Translations under genes and position numbers: made by a program
Notes under the pieces: model-generated
Told to the model about the DNA's origin: nothing
Databases searched by the model: none
The model's input: only the letters and a program-made list of their open reading frames with translations
Virus record (IMG/VR): IMGVR_UViG_3300008113_000065
Coordinates: 1 to 50,975 of that record
Source: a virus
Length of the DNA: 50,975 nucleotides
Reading direction: 5' to 3' (one strand)
Shown here: one piece after another, positions 49,111 through 50,975 of the stretch
Position numbering within the stretch: position 1 is the stretch's first letter
Layout: each line of letters starts with the position of its first letter

Positions 49111-49635
49111 TTATTTATTGATGGAGCCGCTTGGATTAATACGAATTAAATCTTTTACAAGAGTTTTTTTTCTTACTTTTCTCCAAACGCCATCACCAGA
49201 CTCTGAATCTCGCTCGCCTTTCCCATTAGTATTGCCTTCTATCGTCTCAAGCCAAACACCATTGTCACTGACAACAAAACCAACATGAGAGAAATCAAAT
49301 GTTACAATATCTCCTAGTTTCGCTCTGTCTTTTTCAGAAAAAATACGAGTTGTATTCGGACGCTTTTTTGCCCACGCAGTTAAGCCATAAGCAAGCGCAG
49401 TTTTTGGTCGCCACTCTTCGGGGGTTCTGTTTTTCAGATTGAGCCATTTAACAACTTGAGAATCTTCAAGCCATTCCTTGATGCACCAATCCGTAAAGGC
49501 AGCGCACCAAGGCCAAGCCCCCGGAGCAAGGTCTGTTGCGGTTTGATATTCACGGATTTTATCTCCGCGATTATTTCCGCCAATTTCTCTAACGCCAACT
49601 TGCGATTCCGCAATGGCAATTAGTTTTTCTAACAT
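49111..49635 (-). CDS. Endolysin, CHAP-type amidase/peptidase
   Basis: 174 aa, one catalytic domain. The CHAP triad is apparent: WPWCAAFTDWC (Cys44), FSHVGFVV (His117) and EGNTNG (Asn135). The N-terminus EKLIAIAESQVGVREIGGNN is typical for these enzymes. No separate cell-wall-binding domain or signal peptide is seen, so release through a holin is likely. It directly follows the holin-like 58-aa gene. Confidence 0.85.
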   Translation of the reverse strand: MLEKLIAIAESQVGVREIGGNNRGDKIREYQTATDLAPGAWPWCAAFTDWCIKEWLEDSQVVKWLNLKNRTPEEWRPKTALAYGLTAWAKKRPNTTRIFSEKDRAKLGDIVTFDFSHVGFVVSDNGVWLETIEGNTNGKGERDSESGDGVWRKVRKKTLVKDLIRINPSGSINK

Positions 49636-49812
49636 TTATTTTTTGTCTTTGCGGATGATGTTGATGAGTCCAACGAGGCTCAACCCAGCAGCCAAAATTC
49701 CTTCTTGCAAGGATGGATCAAGTTTTACGCCAAGAGCAGTTGCTACCAAAATAATTCCACGCCAAGTGCTATTTTCGCTGAGTCGTTCAAGAACTGTATT
49801 TACGATTTTCAT
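49636..49812 (-). CDS. Holin-like small membrane protein, 58 aa
   Basis: Sequence ENSTWRGIILVATALGVKLD, then EGILAAGLSLVGLINIIRKD: two hydrophobic helices separated by a short turn and a Lys-rich end. This SWRGxxxLxxALGV...LVGLI layout matches a known class of small phage holins. It abuts the endolysin start. Pore formation would release the endolysin at lysis. Confidence 0.75.
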   Translation of the reverse strand: MKIVNTVLERLSENSTWRGIILVATALGVKLDPSLQEGILAAGLSLVGLINIIRKDKK

Positions 49813-49813
49813 A

Positions 49814-50044
49814 TTATTTGTCTTTTATTGTTTTTGAGAAGTGTTCCCAAGCATACATCACACTTGGGTCTTCTGCTGGTTTATCTTCTTTTGGTTTATC
49901 TGGGTCGATGTATGGGATGTATGATGCCGACAGTTTTAATTGAACTGAACCGAGTTTACCTTGATTCTGTCCTGCTGGCGGTATTGGAATATTGACGCAT
50001 GAATTAAGCGCAAACGCAAGCAGAATTATTCCAAGCGATTTCAC
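49814..50044 (-). CDS. Lysis-region lipoprotein, 76 aa (spanin-like?)
   Basis: A lipoprotein signal (MKSLGIILLAFALNSCVN, Cys16) precedes a 60-residue Pro/Lys/Asp-rich mature chain. Small lipoproteins beside holin and endolysin genes often act as outer-membrane spanin subunits. No clear inner-membrane partner (Rz) is seen unless the 64-aa membrane protein serves. It overlaps that gene by 4 nt. Confidence 0.65.
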   Translation of the reverse strand: MKSLGIILLAFALNSCVNIPIPPAGQNQGKLGSVQLKLSASYIPYIDPDKPKEDKPAEDPSVMYAWEHFSKTIKDK

Positions 50045-50235
50045 TTGTTTTTATATTTTTTCAGCTTTGCAAGCATCACATAGATTGAAACCCATGCGGC
50101 AATAATCGCACTCAGAGAGGCTAGGATACGGAACCAAATGTCAAGTTCTGGGAGCATAGATACTGCAACTGCAAGCACGCTATAGATCGTGCCAGCATAC
50201 CCCGTTCCATGTGAAAATCCGCTATCTGAGTTCAT
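50041..50235 (-). CDS. Second small membrane protein of the lysis cassette, 64 aa
   Basis: Two membrane segments (YAGTIYSVLAVAVSMLPEL and FRILASLSAIIAAWVSIYVML) and a Lys-rich cytoplasmic tail LKKYKNK. Could be a holin, antiholin or i-spanin-like partner of the adjacent lipoprotein. Start is just upstream of the hydrolase stop. Confidence 0.65.
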   Translation of the reverse strand: MNSDSGFSHGTGYAGTIYSVLAVAVSMLPELDIWFRILASLSAIIAAWVSIYVMLAKLKKYKNK

Positions 50236-50237
50236 TG

Positions 50238-50975
50238 TTAATTTAGTTTATTAGGAATTACTGCATTGAATCTTGTTGAGGTAACAACTCCATTTGTATA
50301 GATGATATTTGCATAAGCAAAGAGATATTTAGCGTTATCCGCTACTGGCATTGAGCCAATCCATGTGCGCCCATCGTTCGTTGTTGCTACGCTAGACCAG
50401 ACACGATCCATATTAAATGGCTGAACTTCAGCTTTCCAGAACTCAACAGAAGAAATTGTCAGTGATGTGTCTGGTTGGACATTGAATTGACAAGTTCCCG
50501 AAACTTTTGACAGCCATGATGCAGGTCGCTTCGGCCAAGTAATAGCAGAACCAAGAACATACTTGTTAAGCCAAAGAAGCTCGTTGCCTACATTGATAAC
50601 GACATCGTGCATTTTATTCGCATCGTGCGAGAAGTCCCAAGGAACTCCAGTTGGTATCTTATCAAAAGTATCGTCTACTCTATCGTGTCCTCCGTGATGA
50701 TCCGCTGATCCGTTGATAAGAAGAATTGGAATCTTTGTATACTTTGCCGTTGCTTCTGCCGTAGGTGCATTCAGATAAATTTTTTCACCAGTCGTAAAAG
50801 CGGGATATACTGTTGCTGGTAGTTTATATTTCCAAAGATTTTTGTCTCTGTAATAAACATTCCATCCATTGCCAAACCAAGACACAATAGCTTTTATGCG
50901 AGTGTCCATCGACATATTCCACGCAATAGTGCCTCCGTAGCTATGTCCACGCATACCGATTTGATTAACATTTAT
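50238..50975 (-). CDS. Partial alpha/beta hydrolase-like protein (N-terminus beyond right edge)
   Basis: The frame is open to the right edge (at least 245 residues); INVNQIGMRGHSYGGT includes the nucleophile elbow GHSYGG. A second element, PILLINGSADHHGGHDRVDD, fits the acid-turn and strand; HDVVINVGNE may hold the catalytic His region. After about residue 160 a C-terminal beta domain follows (SLTISSVEFWKAEV, GRTWIGSMPV). It could be a tail-associated esterase acting on surface polysaccharide. True start not visible. Confidence 0.6.
   Translation of the reverse strand: MNVNQIGMRGHSYGGTIAWNMSMDTRIKAIVSWFGNGWNVYYRDKNLWKYKLPATVYPAFTTGEKIYLNAPTAEATAKYTKIPILLINGSADHHGGHDRVDDTFDKIPTGVPWDFSHDANKMHDVVINVGNELLWLNKYVLGSAITWPKRPASWLSKVSGTCQFNVQPDTSLTISSVEFWKAEVQPFNMDRVWSSVATTNDGRTWIGSMPVADNAKYLFAYANIIYTNGVVTSTRFNAVIPNKLN

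Noticed and set aside
1-50975. CRISPR array, diversity-generating retroelement, integrase or transposase
   Set aside because: No regularly spaced repeats of CRISPR type, no reverse transcriptase, and no recombinase or IS-end structure was seen on reading both strands.

Overview
The window looks like most of a double-stranded DNA tailed phage genome, probably with a short podovirus-like tail and a Gram-negative host. The evidence is a portal, both terminase subunits, a scaffold-like protein, two tail-tube/nozzle-like proteins, large internal (ejection-type) proteins, pectate-lyase-fold tailspikes, collagen-like fibres, a CHAP-type endolysin with holin-like neighbours, and two proteins with lipoprotein signal peptides. 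No integrase, tRNA gene, CRISPR array, DNA polymerase or recognisable major capsid protein is visible. Genes run off both edges, so the capsid gene and perhaps others lie outside. The host cannot be fixed from sequence. Many late genes start after AT-rich sequence of the AATAAATATATG type rather than a Shine-Dalgarno (SD) site, while several early genes have clear SD sites. This would suit a host with relaxed initiation, such as Verrucomicrobiota or Bacteroidota, but that is inference.

Layout. (1) 1-12515, minus strand: packaging and head operon, read right to left. It starts with the small terminase subunit, then small genes, a MazG-like pyrophosphohydrolase, a dCMP-deaminase-like enzyme and a glycosyltransferase. 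The large terminase, a Cys-rich protein, the portal, a run of small virion-type proteins, the scaffold-like protein and a glycosyltransferase cut by the left edge follow. (2) 12516-13009: divergent control region with a palindrome overlapping a leftward promoter, plus hairpins. (3) 13010-23712, plus strand: early/replication operon of tightly coupled small genes (many ATGA or TAATG junctions). It encodes a RecT-like annealing protein, a PD-(D/E)XK nuclease with a Cys cluster, a winged-helix protein, a putative replication initiator, a C5-cytosine methyltransferase, a DnaB-like helicase, an SSB-like protein, a RusA-like resolvase and a lipoprotein. (4) 23713-23850: structured gap between convergent operons. 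(5) 23851-50975, minus strand: late operon. Read right to left it holds a partial hydrolase, lysis genes, a phosphoesterase, a helix-turn-helix protein, a small zincin, two collagen-like fibres, two tailspikes, small virion proteins, two tail proteins, two paralogous MGGA proteins, a PP-loop ATPase/YkgJ-type pair, internal proteins, and small genes that include an Erv1/Alr-like thiol oxidase domain.

How it may work. The early operon looks like a lambda/P22-style replicon: an initiator plus helicase recruits the host polymerase, and RecT, the exonuclease and RusA process recombination intermediates. The initiator gene carries an inverted repeat followed by AT-rich direct repeats in its linker, as expected of an origin embedded in an O-like gene. 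MazG and dCMP deaminase adjust nucleotide pools, and the methyltransferase probably protects phage DNA from restriction.

The strongest unusual signal is the methyltransferase locus. Two 239-codon reading frames, offset by 4 nt, cover almost exactly the same DNA. One is a canonical Dcm; the other, in the +1 frame, also reads like a conserved phage protein family. A second locus, the RusA-like gene, again carries protein-like signal in two frames. Other points of interest are the Erv1-like and PP-loop/YkgJ redox-type genes, a tail protein with a very large repetitive insertion, modular tailspikes with a sharp base-composition break, and several undescribed structured or repeated non-coding elements.
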